Assembly (NCBI GenBank): GCA_905160935.1
Contig: CAJHZI010000425.1
Coordinates: 937,001 to 1,001,000, forward strand
Reading direction: 5' to 3'
DNA length: 64,000 nucleotides
Source: Enchytraeus crypticus
Taxonomy: Eukaryota; Annelida; Clitellata; Enchytraeida; Enchytraeidae
Shown: positions 1 through 9,672 of the stretch, one piece after another
Numbering within the stretch: the stretch's first letter is position 1
Layout: every line of letters begins with the position of its first letter
Position numbers and translations under genes: made by a program
Notes under the pieces: generated by a model
Databases searched by the model: none
The model's input: the letters and a program-made list of their open reading frames with translations, nothing else
What the model was told of the DNA's origin: nothing

Positions 1-240
1 CAGAATCTTCTTAATTCTTTGCCGAGATTAAATAGACAATCAAAACAAGTTAAATAGTCAGTCAATCAATATGAGCCACAATATAATAGAGGCTCCGAGC
101 TGCGAGCACCCACTACTTTCCAGAGAGGCTTCTTCTTCTTTGCTGCGAGTAAATAGACAAAAATGCAAATTAGTTAGTCAATCAATAACAATACGCCAAC
201 AAAATTCGACAACAACATTTAGTGACTAACGTGCAACAAA
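1..240 (-). repeat. Tandem ~118-bp duplication at left edge
   Basis: Two related blocks, about 8-55 and 126-190, share the phrase AAATAGACAA followed by TTAG/AAATAGTCAGTCAATCAAT. On the minus strand the block near 100-165 reads a pyrimidine run, TTTACTCGCAG and then CAAAGAAGAAGAAGCC. It resembles the end of the exon-like units at 773-883 and 1076-1214 (shared CGCAGC...AAAGAAGA core). It could be a further, decayed or terminal exon of that gene, but no reading frame is decisive. Confidence 0.35.
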
Positions 241-563
241 ACCTACACCATTCAAATACAACCTACGACCACGCAGAAAGGTCTGCGTGGTCATACTGAT
301 GCTCCTAACTGGTGCTGCTCCTGACTGGTGCTGTTTCCGTGTGACATCTGACCATCCTCTTCTTTCTTCTTTCTTCATCCCAAGCAGGCAGCAACAATAA
401 ATGTTTATCAGGATACTTTTTCTGTCTAATCTACACTATGTAACAGATTCCAATAGGAAATCTATTTCATAGAATCCGAACGCAGTAGTATATTAGTGCA
501 GCATGTGCAATATAGTCAACTGAATCCGAAATTGAAAAAAATACGATAAAATGAATTACTAAC

Positions 564-668
564 CAAGAAGAGTCCACCGGATAACGTTGCCGCAACCTCT
601 TCTCCGTCGTAACGGCAACGTCACCACTGCGTCTGACCCCGGGGTGGAGATCTGCGCAGCATTAAAAC
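564..668 (-). CDS. Candidate exon, third unit of a duplicated exon series
   Basis: On the minus strand a TTTTCAG acceptor precedes 105 bases ending CTTCTTG before the donor GTTAGT. Read from the phase supplied by the unit at 773-883 (two leading bases) it is open and ends in phase 1, like its neighbours. A different frame of the last 45 bases (D-G-E-E-V-A-A-T-L-S-G) matches the 1076-1214 unit (E-G-K-E-A-V-A-A-L-S-G) far better. That frame has an upstream TGA, so this unit may be a decayed duplicate rather than a working exon. Product unknown. Confidence 0.3.
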
Positions 669-772
669 CTGAAAATATAAAATAGTGTGGTACAATAGGT
701 GTGCAGCTAAATACTTACTTCCACATGAAACATATCATCCTGACTGGTAGACAAATTATGTTTAATAGTTAC

Positions 773-883
773 CAAGAGCGCGTAGGAGACGCGCTGCCAC
801 AGCCTCTTCTTTGTCGCTGCGGCCAGGAGTCCGTGCTGTAACCCCGGGCGTCAGACCTCCGGTGCAGTGGCCCGGTGGAAAAT
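773..883 (-). CDS. Candidate exon, second unit of a duplicated exon series
   Basis: An acceptor TTTTTTGTGTAG and a donor G/GTAACT bound 111 bases (2 + 36 codons + 1). This fits the phase-1 ends of both flanking units. The translation ends R-S-D-K-E-E-A-V-A-A-R-L-L-R-A-L, aligned with R-S-E-G-K-E-A-V-A-A-L-S-G-I-Y-L of the upstream unit, which suggests exon duplication. The intron to the next unit would be 104 bp. No domain recognised; the product is unknown. Confidence 0.4.
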
Positions 884-1075
884 CTACACAAAAAAGCCAG
901 ACTGGCAATGTATGAAGTATACAACTTACAACAGGATAACAATGCTGTTGTCGTGTAGTGGCCGAACCATAGCAAAATAATAATAGTAGTAATAAATATT
1001 ATTGTTATTATTTTTATTCTAATTATTCTGTAATCTATAATATTATCACTACTCTGTACAAAATTAATTACTCAC

Positions 1076-1214
1076 GCAGATAAATTCCAGATAACGCCGC
1101 CACAGCCTCTTTTCCTTCGCTGCGGCCAAAATCCAACCGCAGCTGACCCCGCAGGGCCAGACTTCCACAACTGCGGCAAATGAGATCTATAGCGAGCCCA
1201 TTCAGTGCCGAAGC
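1076..1214 (-). CDS. Candidate exon with CRSCG motif, first unit of a duplicated series
   Basis: A good acceptor (GTGTCTTTCAG) and a consensus donor (GTGAGT) bound 139 open bases. The translation contains D-L-I-C-R-S-C-G, a Cys-x-x-Cys pair of the kind seen in small zinc-binding or CULT-like modules, and then the shared R-S-E-G-K-E-A-V-A-A block. It ends in phase 1, as the next unit requires. Upstream exons were not found. The gene would run leftward off the window. The exon call rests on splice signals and internal homology only, so a non-coding tandem repeat remains possible. Confidence 0.42.
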
Positions 1215-1872
1215 CTGAAAGACACTGAGATCTCTGTCTGTACGGCGACATACAGACGTGGAGACTACCCAACGTGGACTGTCTCATCGAATTCCGGCGA
1301 ACCTTTGCTTATATATACAGACAGTAATTACTTGTAGTAATTACAGTCCGGTTTTTTCTCATGGTCACTAAAGGTAGCCAGTTGTCTGCAGACTTATTTT
1401 AATTTAATTTAATTTAATTAATCAATTAAGGTCAGTGTAATTAACGCCTACAGTCTGTCACTAATAAATGGTGTAATCATTGTATTTAATTTGAAAGCTC
1501 GAGATCTCGAGCTGTCTGACTTTGCAAATCTGGAACGTGATGTACTGGAGGACAAGATCGAGTATAATTTCACTGTCTGGACATGCGAGTTATTCCATCT
1601 TGGCTTTATTCTGTCTTAACATACAGAATTCCGATATTGATTGATCAGAAACTCAGACAGTCTGATGTTTTATTAACCGACCCTCAATCCAATGCCTCAT
1701 ATATTGACCACAGTTGTCTTCCATATAGCCACACACTGTATAGTGACCACAACTGTCTGACATGTTGCGTCGAGCAATTGACTATTTAAGTACAGTTTAT
1801 ACCAATTTTCAGACTCTTTTATTCGTCAATGTCGACTACACTCAATATCTGCCCCATATAGATATTGAAGCA

Positions 1873-1907
<35 letters not shown>

Positions 1908-2140
1908 CTCTCTCTCTATTGTTCTGCAAGTGGCATATCCGAGGTTCATATTCACACTCAGAGTCTGCTTCCACGCTCCATACAGAGCACTCCATTGATC
2001 AACAAGTTAATCCCTTCACCCATGGCTATCCCCCATTCCTCATGTAGCTATAGCTTGAGAAAAGTATGACTAAAATTTGGCTTCTAAGTTGCCTACTTCA
2101 GTTTGCCTTCTTTGCTTTGTCGCCTCTTAAGACATGTGCA
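1873..2140 (+). repeat. Family E retroelement copy next to (CT)n
   Basis: A (CT)n tract is followed by a partial copy of a ~370-bp interspersed repeat. Recognisable phrases are the 'ggttcatattcacactcagagtctgctt' region, 'gatcaacaagttaatccc' and the 'tagctatagcttgagaaaa' region, which recur at 31535-31900 (same strand), 5690-6060 and 4900-5150 (opposite strand) and 27290-27460. I call it family E. It appears non-coding, SINE-like or a LINE 3' piece. Confidence 0.6.
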
Positions 2141-2301
2141 GCTAACTATTGGCTTAATCTTAAGTATCCCAGGCACAACCGTTACTCGGGCTATATAGAT
2201 CTAACTGTCAATTTAGGATAGATTTTATATTACAATTAGTTGGCGCTTTGCTAAGAATATTACTGATAATATTTGCCTATATAGCAAACGTAGTAAACTA
2301 G

Positions 2302-2440
2302 TCATCTGAGATGATATCTATCACGTTTAATACCACATGATTAATTATTAGGCAATTTAGACAATTATCCATATTGCCTGTCCTCTGAAAATATGAGATT
2401 TTACTGCCTGATCTGCTCTATCGGGAATTGATAACAGGAC
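2302..2440 (-). repeat. SINE2 3' fragment
   Basis: This matches the 3' half of the second tRNA-derived SINE family (GATATCTATCACGTTTAATA, TACCACATG, TTAGGCAATTTAGAC, GAGATTTTACT). The full-length copies are at 9203-9448, 19205-19450 and 32117-32345. Here the terminal hairpin reads TCATC-TCA-GATGA in place of ATCAAC-nTA-GTTGAT, a paired change. Confidence 0.6.
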
Positions 2441-2585
2441 CTCATGTACAGCATGACGTTACCTTAACGCAGTTACACACTGAGCTGTTTAGACATTAGA
2501 ATTAAGTATCTTTTAAAGTCTCTGTTTTTATAAGTACAGAATAGTGGTGTTCTAATTAAATATATTACACTATATTGAACAAAAC

Positions 2586-2775
2586 TATGAGGCTGCACAT
2601 ATATAGAAGTCTATGAGGCAGCACATAAAAGTCTGTGAGGCAGCACATAAAAGTCTGTGAGGCAGCACATAGAAGTTTATGAGGCAGCAAATAGATGTTT
2701 ATGAGGCAGCACATAGAAGTCTATGAGGCAGCACATATATGTCTAAGAGGCAGCAAATAGATGTCTAAGAGGCAG
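2586..2775 (+). repeat. 22-bp minisatellite
   Basis: About nine units of roughly 'gaggcagcacatagaagtct' with substitutions. It lies between the left-edge exon-like units and the 3' end of the receptor gene. No coding role is seen. Confidence 0.85.
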
Positions 2776-3689
2776 AGTTGTCAAATGCCGTTTTTAACTT
2801 GGCATATGCAGCCTAATTTCACTCAGTTTCATTCAATTTCAACAATAGCATTCCTTCCCACTGCTGGCTGTCCAAGAGCTCACATCATTAACTTGCACCA
2901 CAGATCTGGAATTCTCTTCCACTCGCGTACTTTTATACTCTATCCTTCATGAACATATAATATACATATTCTTCCTATCAGTTCTTCATGAACATATAAT
3001 ACACATATTCTTCCTATCAGTTCTTCCCTTCATATCAGCAGTTTCAAAGAAGATTGTATTTAGACCTAATTTATTCTTTGATCTCGCCTCTCAACCTTCT
3101 ATTCATTTTTGGAATTGCGACCTATACGGCGATTTATCAGACTGCTGGATTTAGCGCATTTGGTTTAGTTGCGTGTCAATAATCGAAGTTAACATACATT
3201 GGTCTCGGTTAGTACTTTGTGGGTGACCACCTTGGAAGACGGAGTGTTGACAGCCTCGAAGAAAAAAATCCCTGGTTGGTGGAAGATTATTCTTTAATCC
3301 GCGCCGGTGTAATTAATGCGCCATCAAAAGGCAAAGATTACTAATAACCATGGACAGGAAGGAGAAAATGGACCTTAAACAAACACCTGTGCTTCCTCAC
3401 CCAGTGTGCCGTTATGTTTTTATACTTATGTAAACTTCCACTATACTAGCATAATCCCACATACGCTTTCTTGGAAAGGCTTTTTTGACTTCCATTAAAT
3501 AAACAGTCTGCTTGAATCCTTTACATAAATTTAAGTGACATTAGAGAGTCCCTGTCCGCTCCACATCCATATTATCGCTCTTACTTGAACGATGGACAGT
3601 TTCAAAGACACAGCAGATCTAAATTTGTCTTGGGCCGGAATTATAGACTAAATCTTGACATTTACGGCTAAGCCGTTCAACAGTATCTC

Positions 3690-4034
3690 TCAGAACGGTT
3701 GAACGCTGAACACTCGTGAAGTGTAGTCACACTGAAGCGCCGGTCTCGTAGCCTTCGACTTCTTGTTCAGGCGCAGCTTCTGCATGAGCACCAGACGAAA
3801 CTGAGGGTGAAATATGCAGTAGAAGACGAAGTTGATGGCGAAGGTGAACGCCTCGAGAACGTTGACGATGACAGTCTGCAGACCGTACTCGGGCTCGTAG
3901 ATGCTGCAGGGGCCGTTGCGATCAGTGTAGAACCCCGTGTGAACAAAGGGCTCGACGATGTGGCAGCATATGAAGAGAACAGAAATACTGATCAGCATCA
4001 CAGTCAGGCGCTGCTGCATCCGCTGTCTTCTCAC
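3690..4034 (-). CDS. GPCR exon 3: helices 6 and 7 and C-tail
   Basis: The acceptor is CTACTTTCAG. The exon encodes residues 236-349 and the stop. It includes basic V-R-R-Q-R at the end of loop 3, helix 6, a loop with N-G-P-C-S, helix 7 with N-F-V-F-Y, then a helix-8-like H-P-Q-F-R-L-V-L segment and a basic tail rich in K/R and S/T. Confidence 0.88.
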   Translation of the reverse strand: MRRQRMQQRLTVMLISISVLFICCHIVEPFVHTGFYTDRNGPCSIYEPEYGLQTVIVNVLEAFTFAINFVFYCIFHPQFRLVLMQKLRLNKKSKATRPALQCDYTSRVFSVQPF

Positions 4035-7000
4035 CTGAAAGTAGATCATTATAGTTCATGACAATAGTGAGCATTCGACAGCAGTTAGAATCCATGACAA
4101 CAATGAGTATTAGACAGTAGTTAGAATACATGACAACAAGGAACATTCGTTAATAGACAGTAGTTAGAATCCATGACAACAATGACCATTTGATAATCGA
4201 CAGCAGCTAGAATCCATCACAACAACGATCACTCGTTAATAGACAGCAATTAGAAAAAAAAAAAAAAAAGAGAACTTCATAATTATCGATCAAGTGATAC
4301 TGAGAACAGATATTAATGGTAAGTTGTGATTGACAAATAATCTGTAATGAAGAGTGCAGCGATTCCCATCTCAATGTTCCTATCTCAATGTTCCTATCTC
4401 AATGTTCCTATCTAAATGTTCCTATCTAAATGTTCCTATCTAAATGTTTCTATCTCAATGTTCCTATCTCAATGTTCCTATCTAAATGTTCCTATCTAAA
4501 TGTTCCTATCTAAATGTTCCTATCTAAATGTTCCTATCTAAATGTTTCTATCTAAATGTTCCTATCTAAATGTTCCTATCTAAATGTTCCTATCTAAATG
4601 TTCCTATCTAAATGTTCCTATCTAAATGTTTCTATCTAAATGTTCCTATCTAAATGTTCCTATCTAAATGTTCCTATCTAAATGTTCCTAACTAAATGTT
4701 CCTATCTAAATGTTCCTATCTAAATGTTCCTATCTAAATGTTCCTATCTAAATGTTCCTATCTAAATGTTCCTATCTAAATGTTCCTATCTAAATGTTCC
4801 TATCTAAATGTTCCTAACTAAATGTTCACATGTCAGCCATTTAAACAAATGACGAACTGCGCATGGATGAGATTATAAATACTACATGTATATAGGCTAA
4901 CGTCCCGTGTTGTGTACGCGTGACACTGATGAATAGAGTAGCCGATAATTAAATGTGTCGAAAGAGGCGACAAAACTTTAACTAAGGAAGGCAACGGGAA
5001 ACAACCTCGTAAGCCATATTTTTCCCAAGCTACACGCTGCAAAATATATGGGTAAGGCATGGACTATTGTGAAGGATTAACTTGTTGATCTATGGAGTGC
5101 TCTATGTGGAGCCTGACAGCAGATTCTAGTATGAATATATATAAATATGTTTTTCTGCAAACAGGATAGAGTTCTTTAAACTCTAAAAATTCTCTTCATT
5201 AGTTAACTTCTGCCTTTTGCTTTGATAGTGCTAGATGTTGTCATAATTGAGAGTGCCTTATTCTACCCGTAAGATTTTCTAATTCAACATTTCTTACCCT
5301 CATTGTGTTAGGAAAGACTAGTCTGCGCCGCTGCATGCTCATCTGACATATGACGTAGACGAGCAGGACGTTAAATAGGGCTATCAGGGCTATAGGGATG
5401 ACCTTGACAATGATCATGCGTATCCAAAGCAGGATAGAGAATCCATCGGAAGTCCCGAAGTCAGTGAGAAGTGCATGCTCGTCCTCCGCATTCAACTCCT
5501 TCGTGAATAGAAACGGGATGTGAATGGCCAGAGAGGCAACGATGATGATGATGATGTAAAGTCTGGTTAACTTGATGCTGTGTTAGAAGAGATACAAGCG
5601 AATGTAGCAAATAGAGTTTTATGTGGGATATTAAATTATACGTGTATGTACGATAAGGTGAAAGTTTAACATTTAAATATACATAGGACAGGACTGTGTT
5701 GTGCTCGGGTGTGGTTGGACCGCTGCAGAATTGGGGAACCGCAAACAATCTGCCGCGTGTACGTAAGAGGCGACTAAAGGCAGGAGCTGAGGATAGCAAG
5801 AGGGGACCCACATCACCATGAAATATTTTCCCCCAGGATTAAATGCTAATTAATCCACCTAACTGAGGAAGACAACGGGAAACCACCTCAGAAGCCATAC
5901 TTTTCCCAAGCTATAGGCTACATAATGTATGGAAAAGGCATAGACTTTGTGAAGGGATTAACTTGTTGATCTAAGGAGTGTTCTTATGGAGCGAGAAAAC
6001 AGACTTTGAGTATGAATATGTACCTTGAACCTGCCACTTGGCAGTGCACTGAAGAAGAAGGACTGAGGTGGATAGGATAATAGATCTATGCTACGTGAAT
6101 TGCTCATGTATTTATGCACTTTGTTTCTTACACTCCTTCATCACTAGTATAACTCATTGGTTAGAAAGTTGAGACATTCATTAAGCAACGATGAATGCAT
6201 TTTTGCCTTAAGTTATTTAAATTTTTAGTATATTCCGTAAAAAAAAATCACCTTAAAATATAAGTTTGTCAAACACAGTAAATATAAAACGGTTATAAAT
6301 TATTTACGTTAATATTTATTGCAGTACTCCAATGATGTACAACATGATCATATTCTGTACACATACGCGTTGCTGCAAGACATAGCAGGAAAGATTATGT
6401 ATTCACTGCATTCAATGTCGCTAAAGTAATGTAATGCTATTAGTTAGCAAAACATCATGAATATTATACTGTTTTCCTTGATATAGCATAATAGTGCTAT
6501 CTGCATCGGTCGATTCATAAGAACACATGCAGTTTGCTACATACTGGCATTTAATCCTATTTATCCACAGAATATTGCTTTTAATGGATTGGTTAACTGA
6601 AATGTTACACACTTCGTTAATAAGCAACAGAGGCCTGCTTCGAATACAGCCGAATCTTTTCGGCCAATGTCCATTTTATACGAAGATATGCTAAACTTAG
6701 TTTATTTTAATTATAATTTAATTTTATCATTATAATAATACATCTATTAGAAGTAATTTTATTAACAGAATTGTTACTGATAATATTGTCATTAACTTAG
6801 CATACGGTTAAGACTACAATGTGTACGAGTTTGTGCTGTTGTATGTGTGAGTGTATGTGTGTGTGTTTGTGTGCGTGCTTATAAATCAAGAAATACGTAC
6901 GTGAATATTTTCCTGGCAGTAAAAGAGTGCTTAATATGAACATATCTCTCGACAGAAGCCATAACCGTAAACCAGATGCTGATTGATCCAAAAGTGTTGA

Positions 7001-7325
7001 TTAGCGGAAGACAAGCTATCTCATACAGCTGTCGAGCGGTCCATTCCCAACTAGGATCATTCGCTTCGAGACACCTAACCGAACCCATAGCCGAGCACAG
7101 CACGAGGTATGCCAAGTCCGAGATGGCCAAGGAAACGAGAAAGGTCTGCGTACAGCTCTTGACTTGAAAGCTTTTGAAGCAGAAGACGATGAGGTTGAGA
7201 ATGTTGAAGAAGACGCCTATAATACAGATGGGAGTGAGAGCGTACATGTACGTGATGTAGGTGCTCTCAGTGCCGCATTGCGCCACTTCCGTGTTGTTAC
7301 ACATAGCAAACGTTGCCTGCGCCAT
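3690..7325 (-). CDS. Rhodopsin-class neuropeptide GPCR (FMRFamide-receptor-like), whole gene
   Basis: Three exons (7325-6901, 5577-5298, 4034-3690) join in phase to give a complete 349-residue seven-helix receptor with its own start and stop. It should sit in the plasma membrane, bind an extracellular peptide and couple to G protein. Seen in the protein: N-glycosylation sequon N10-N-T, helix 1 about 27-50 with N41, L-A-I-S-D70 in helix 2, E-R-Y at 126-128, proline in helix 5 (V-I-P-I-A-L), helix 6 F-I-C-C-H, and N-F-V-F-Y replacing NPxxY in helix 7, followed by H-P-Q-F-R. The overall pattern resembles invertebrate FMRFamide and related peptide receptors; the exact ligand cannot be told. Odd point: the usual Cys 3.25 and its partner in loop 2 are absent. 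A plausible polyadenylation signal (AATAAA on the minus strand) lies near 3069-3074. No promoter motif stands out. Confidence 0.88.
4055..4255 (+). repeat. Degenerate ~45-60-bp repeats beside GPCR exon 3 acceptor
   Basis: About five units share 'gacagcagttagaatccatg' and 'acaacaatga'. On the gene's sense (minus) strand each unit carries TTCTAACTG or close variants, which resemble branch-point sequences. The array starts about 20 bases upstream of the acceptor of exon 3. An A-run follows at 4253-4270. Confidence 0.75.
4367..4827 (+). repeat. 14-bp minisatellite in GPCR intron 2
   Basis: Roughly 33 units of 'tctaaatgttccta', highly uniform with C/A and C/T variants clustered at the left end. 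On the sense strand of the receptor gene each unit reads ...ACATTTAG/ATAGGA, so every unit contains a TTTAG acceptor-like triplet context. Confidence 0.95.
4900..5150 (-). repeat. Family E copy, partial
   Basis: It shares 'ggcaacgggaaacaacctcg', 'tttttcccaagct', 'ggattaacttgttgatct' and 'ggagtgctct' with the longer copy at 5690-6060. It lies inside intron 2 of the GPCR gene, in the same orientation as the gene. Confidence 0.7.
5298..5577 (-). CDS. GPCR exon 2: helices 4 and 5
   Basis: The acceptor CTTCTAACACAG has a TTCTAAC branch-like stretch inside it. The exon encodes residues 143-235: helix 4 (R-L-Y-I-I-I-I-I-V-A-S-L-A), an acidic second extracellular loop without cysteine, helix 5 (K-V-I-P-I-A-L-I-A-L-F-N) and the start of loop 3. 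The donor is G/GTAAGA. The 280-bp length closes the phase-2 join and leaves phase 0. Confidence 0.87.
5690..6060 (-). repeat. Family E copy, near full length
   Basis: A ~370-bp repeat matching 31535-31900 on the other strand along its whole length: 'ctcgggtgtggttgga', 'aagaggcgactaaaggcagg', 'tttcccaagctataggct', 'ggattaacttgttgatct'. It ends in the hairpin CTGCCA-CT-TGGCAG followed by TGCACTGAAGAAG. It lies in GPCR intron 1. Confidence 0.78.
6901..7325 (-). CDS. GPCR exon 1: N-terminus to intracellular loop 2
   Basis: It begins at the ATG at 7325 (M-A-Q-A-T-F) and encodes residues 1-141 plus two bases of codon 142. It carries helices 1-3 and the E-R-Y motif. It ends TTCAC before the donor GTACGT. 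The next exon supplies the third base of Thr142, so the join is phase 2. This ATG is chosen because it gives a short extracellular tail with a sequon directly ahead of helix 1, typical for the family. An upstream non-coding exon cannot be excluded. Confidence 0.88.
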
Positions 7326-7399
7326 TTTACTTTTTCTCTTTCAAACTTTTCTTTCCATAGAAATAAACGACAACGATAATATCTTTCTTTGTCTTACAA

Positions 7400-9080
7400 A
7401 TTTGTTTAAGAATTTGCATCTGTCTGTCGCAGTTTGATATTCATGTAGATATATGACGAACGTTTCTGTGATGTTGTTATATATTTTATTATTGTAATTT
7501 ATGTAGGCCTAAATTGTGTATAGACTTGAGTTACAAATCTAAATATGGCTTCATGAACTTGTATAATTAAGTAACGTTATAGGCTTACTTCCACGTACCG
7601 TGCTTATGACAGATAAACGCACGTTGTAAATGCCTCAGAGATTTGTACATTCATCGTACTTATTCATATTACCTATTAATAATACATAAATAAGTAATGG
7701 AGGTAACTAAATAGTTTTTGTTTAATCTTTAATTAACTACTGAATTACTAAAAATTATTTATTAGTCTAATTATCATGTAGAGCATCCAACATTGCTCAC
7801 CGTACAAAATCTAGTGACATCTAGTTATAGTGACCTTAACACCAGTTAATCAAAGATATTTTCTTTAGGGAGGAAAATTGACTTCAGTAAATTCTTGTCT
7901 TATTAGTGTTTGTTTTTATAATTTCATACCTATATTTCATAATTTGTAGCCTTAGTACGACCACTACAATTTTTATCATTTTTGGACAGAAGAAATAGAA
8001 ATATTCCTGAGTTTGAACAAAGCTGAATATTAACTTAAATTATTGAAATGTTGATCTGCAGATTGAGGTACATATTTTCTAATCTTGCTATCGTACCTGT
8101 GGGTACAAAGGCACAGTACGGGTGATCAGATCTAATTAAGAAGGGCTTCCTATTTCAAGCTATTGCTATGGCACAATTATTGGCCTAATAAATTCTCTAT
8201 TACAGGAAGTGTACCAGAGTAGACAGCGAGTATAGAATATTGGCGAGTATTAAATGTTGACCTATGGAGGGGCGAGGATGCCCCAGGGGCTGGCTCCCCT
8301 TAACTCCGTATTTCAACATTTCTAAAAATTAAATAAATTTCATCAGGGCGTAATCTCAGCAACTGATCAAAATTATAAGTTTACACTATGGGTAGTTTAC
8401 AAAGAATTTTATGAATTATCTACGAATTTTTTAACAATTAGGCATATATGTGTCTAAATGTGACAGCTAATCTCATGTATAACTAATTTTGAATTATTCT
8501 AAAAAAATTAAATATTTCACGAGTTAAACAAGAATATATAATAAATCAATATATAAATGTTAATTAAATAATTAATTGTATTAATATTCAAACGGCACAC
8601 CATACTCTAACTCTTGCAGAAATCGATTATCCTCCAATTTATAGGACACGTCTCTATGACAAGAATATCTTTTGCAAAGATTTCAATCCTATAGGAGGCG
8701 AGTGGAAAAGAATTTCGTAGCTGTTCATGCACTCCCTCTATGGAATAAAATTTTCCAGATTCAGTTGTAGGTTAAGGTGTGATACTTATCAGCGAAATTG
8801 ATCAATCTTAAGAGAGATTAGATTTGATTGCTGTCCTGATTCAGTAACATAAGGCTTCGATAGGCAAACACTTATCCATCCTGAACAATGTGTTCAGAGA
8901 TTATGAATGAGACCAGATGCTATAGTGTGGAAGTTTTTATGACCCATTTCATTCTCAGTAGTATGCCTAATTAAGTTCCTGTTACTGACAGTATGTATTT
9001 AAGTATTCAACATACAAATCTAAATTAAACTCATGTTACCTAAAATATTCTAAGGCATTTAGCATGTATGCTTAATTAGG
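7400..9080. other. No gene seen
   Basis: AT-rich DNA upstream of the receptor gene. I see no splice-bounded open frame, no tRNA-like structure and no long repeat. A short GC-rich phrase (aggggcgaggatgcccc, near 8270) is isolated. Promoter elements of the GPCR may lie in the first few hundred bases, but no TATA box or initiator is convincing. Confidence 0.5.
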
Positions 9081-9082
9081 TA

Positions 9083-9119
9083 AAACAGCCCGTGAAAAGC
9101 TATTTTTCACGGGCTGTTT
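9083..9119. repeat. Perfect 16-bp hairpin
   Basis: Arms AAACAGCCCGTGAAAA and its exact complement flank a 5-base loop (gctat). It is isolated in AT-rich DNA. It is too short and T-poor downstream to be a known termination device for polymerase II; its origin is unknown. Confidence 0.9.
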
Positions 9120-9202
9120 AACTTAACTTATATTTCTATATTACAAGAGATACCGTCATAGACTGTCCGGCTAACATACGAATAATAATAATAATAATAA
9201 TA

Positions 9203-9448
9203 ACACACATTATAGTGAAATGATCAACTACGTTGATATCTATCACTTTTAATACCACATGTTAAATCCATTAGGCAATTTTGTCCATTTGCTGTATAGC
9301 AGTCCAGTGACTATCAGAGATTTTACTCTCAGATCAGCGCGGCTGAGATTCGAACCCACGAGTATTCAGTTCACCTCAGTGTCTGTCATTTAAAACTTCA
9401 AGAAATTATATACACCTCTAACCACTGTGCTATTGAGACATTCAAGAA
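9203..9448 (-). repeat. SINE2 copy with (TTA)n tail
   Basis: On the minus strand it reads an A-box-like head (AATAGCACAGTGGTTAGAG), a B box (GTGGGTTCGAATCTCAG), the body GAGAGTAAAATCTCTGA and GTGGTATTAAAAGTGATAG, then the 3' hairpin ATCAAC-GTA-GTTGAT and a (TTA)n tail at 9179-9203. This is a tRNA-derived SINE, transcribed by polymerase III when active. Confidence 0.85.
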
Positions 9449-9568
9449 GTATTTTATATAGCACAAGTATTTTATGTATAAGTATTTTAAATAACACAAA
9501 TCAAGTAGAGAGAAATTGCCGCATTTAGATATTTTTGTGTACGCTGTGCATATAGTTGTCAGTCAAAA

Positions 9569-9672
9569 TCGTCATATAAATATTTTGTTGCTTACATGTT
9601 TATATCATCAAATATAAATTTATATAATTTCGTTATTTATGTCAACGAATTAATTGTGTATTAATGTTTATC
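9569..9672. repeat. Left arm of perfect 104-bp inverted repeat
   Basis: It begins TCGTCATATAAATATT and ends ATTAATGTTTATC. It is the exact reverse complement of 10561-10664, base for base. Confidence 0.97.

Noticed and set aside
5215-5256. Possible LINE 3' end (TAGTGCTAGATGTTGTCAT) beside GPCR exon 2
   Set aside because: About 20 bases match, but the rest of the terminus is absent, so chance similarity cannot be excluded.
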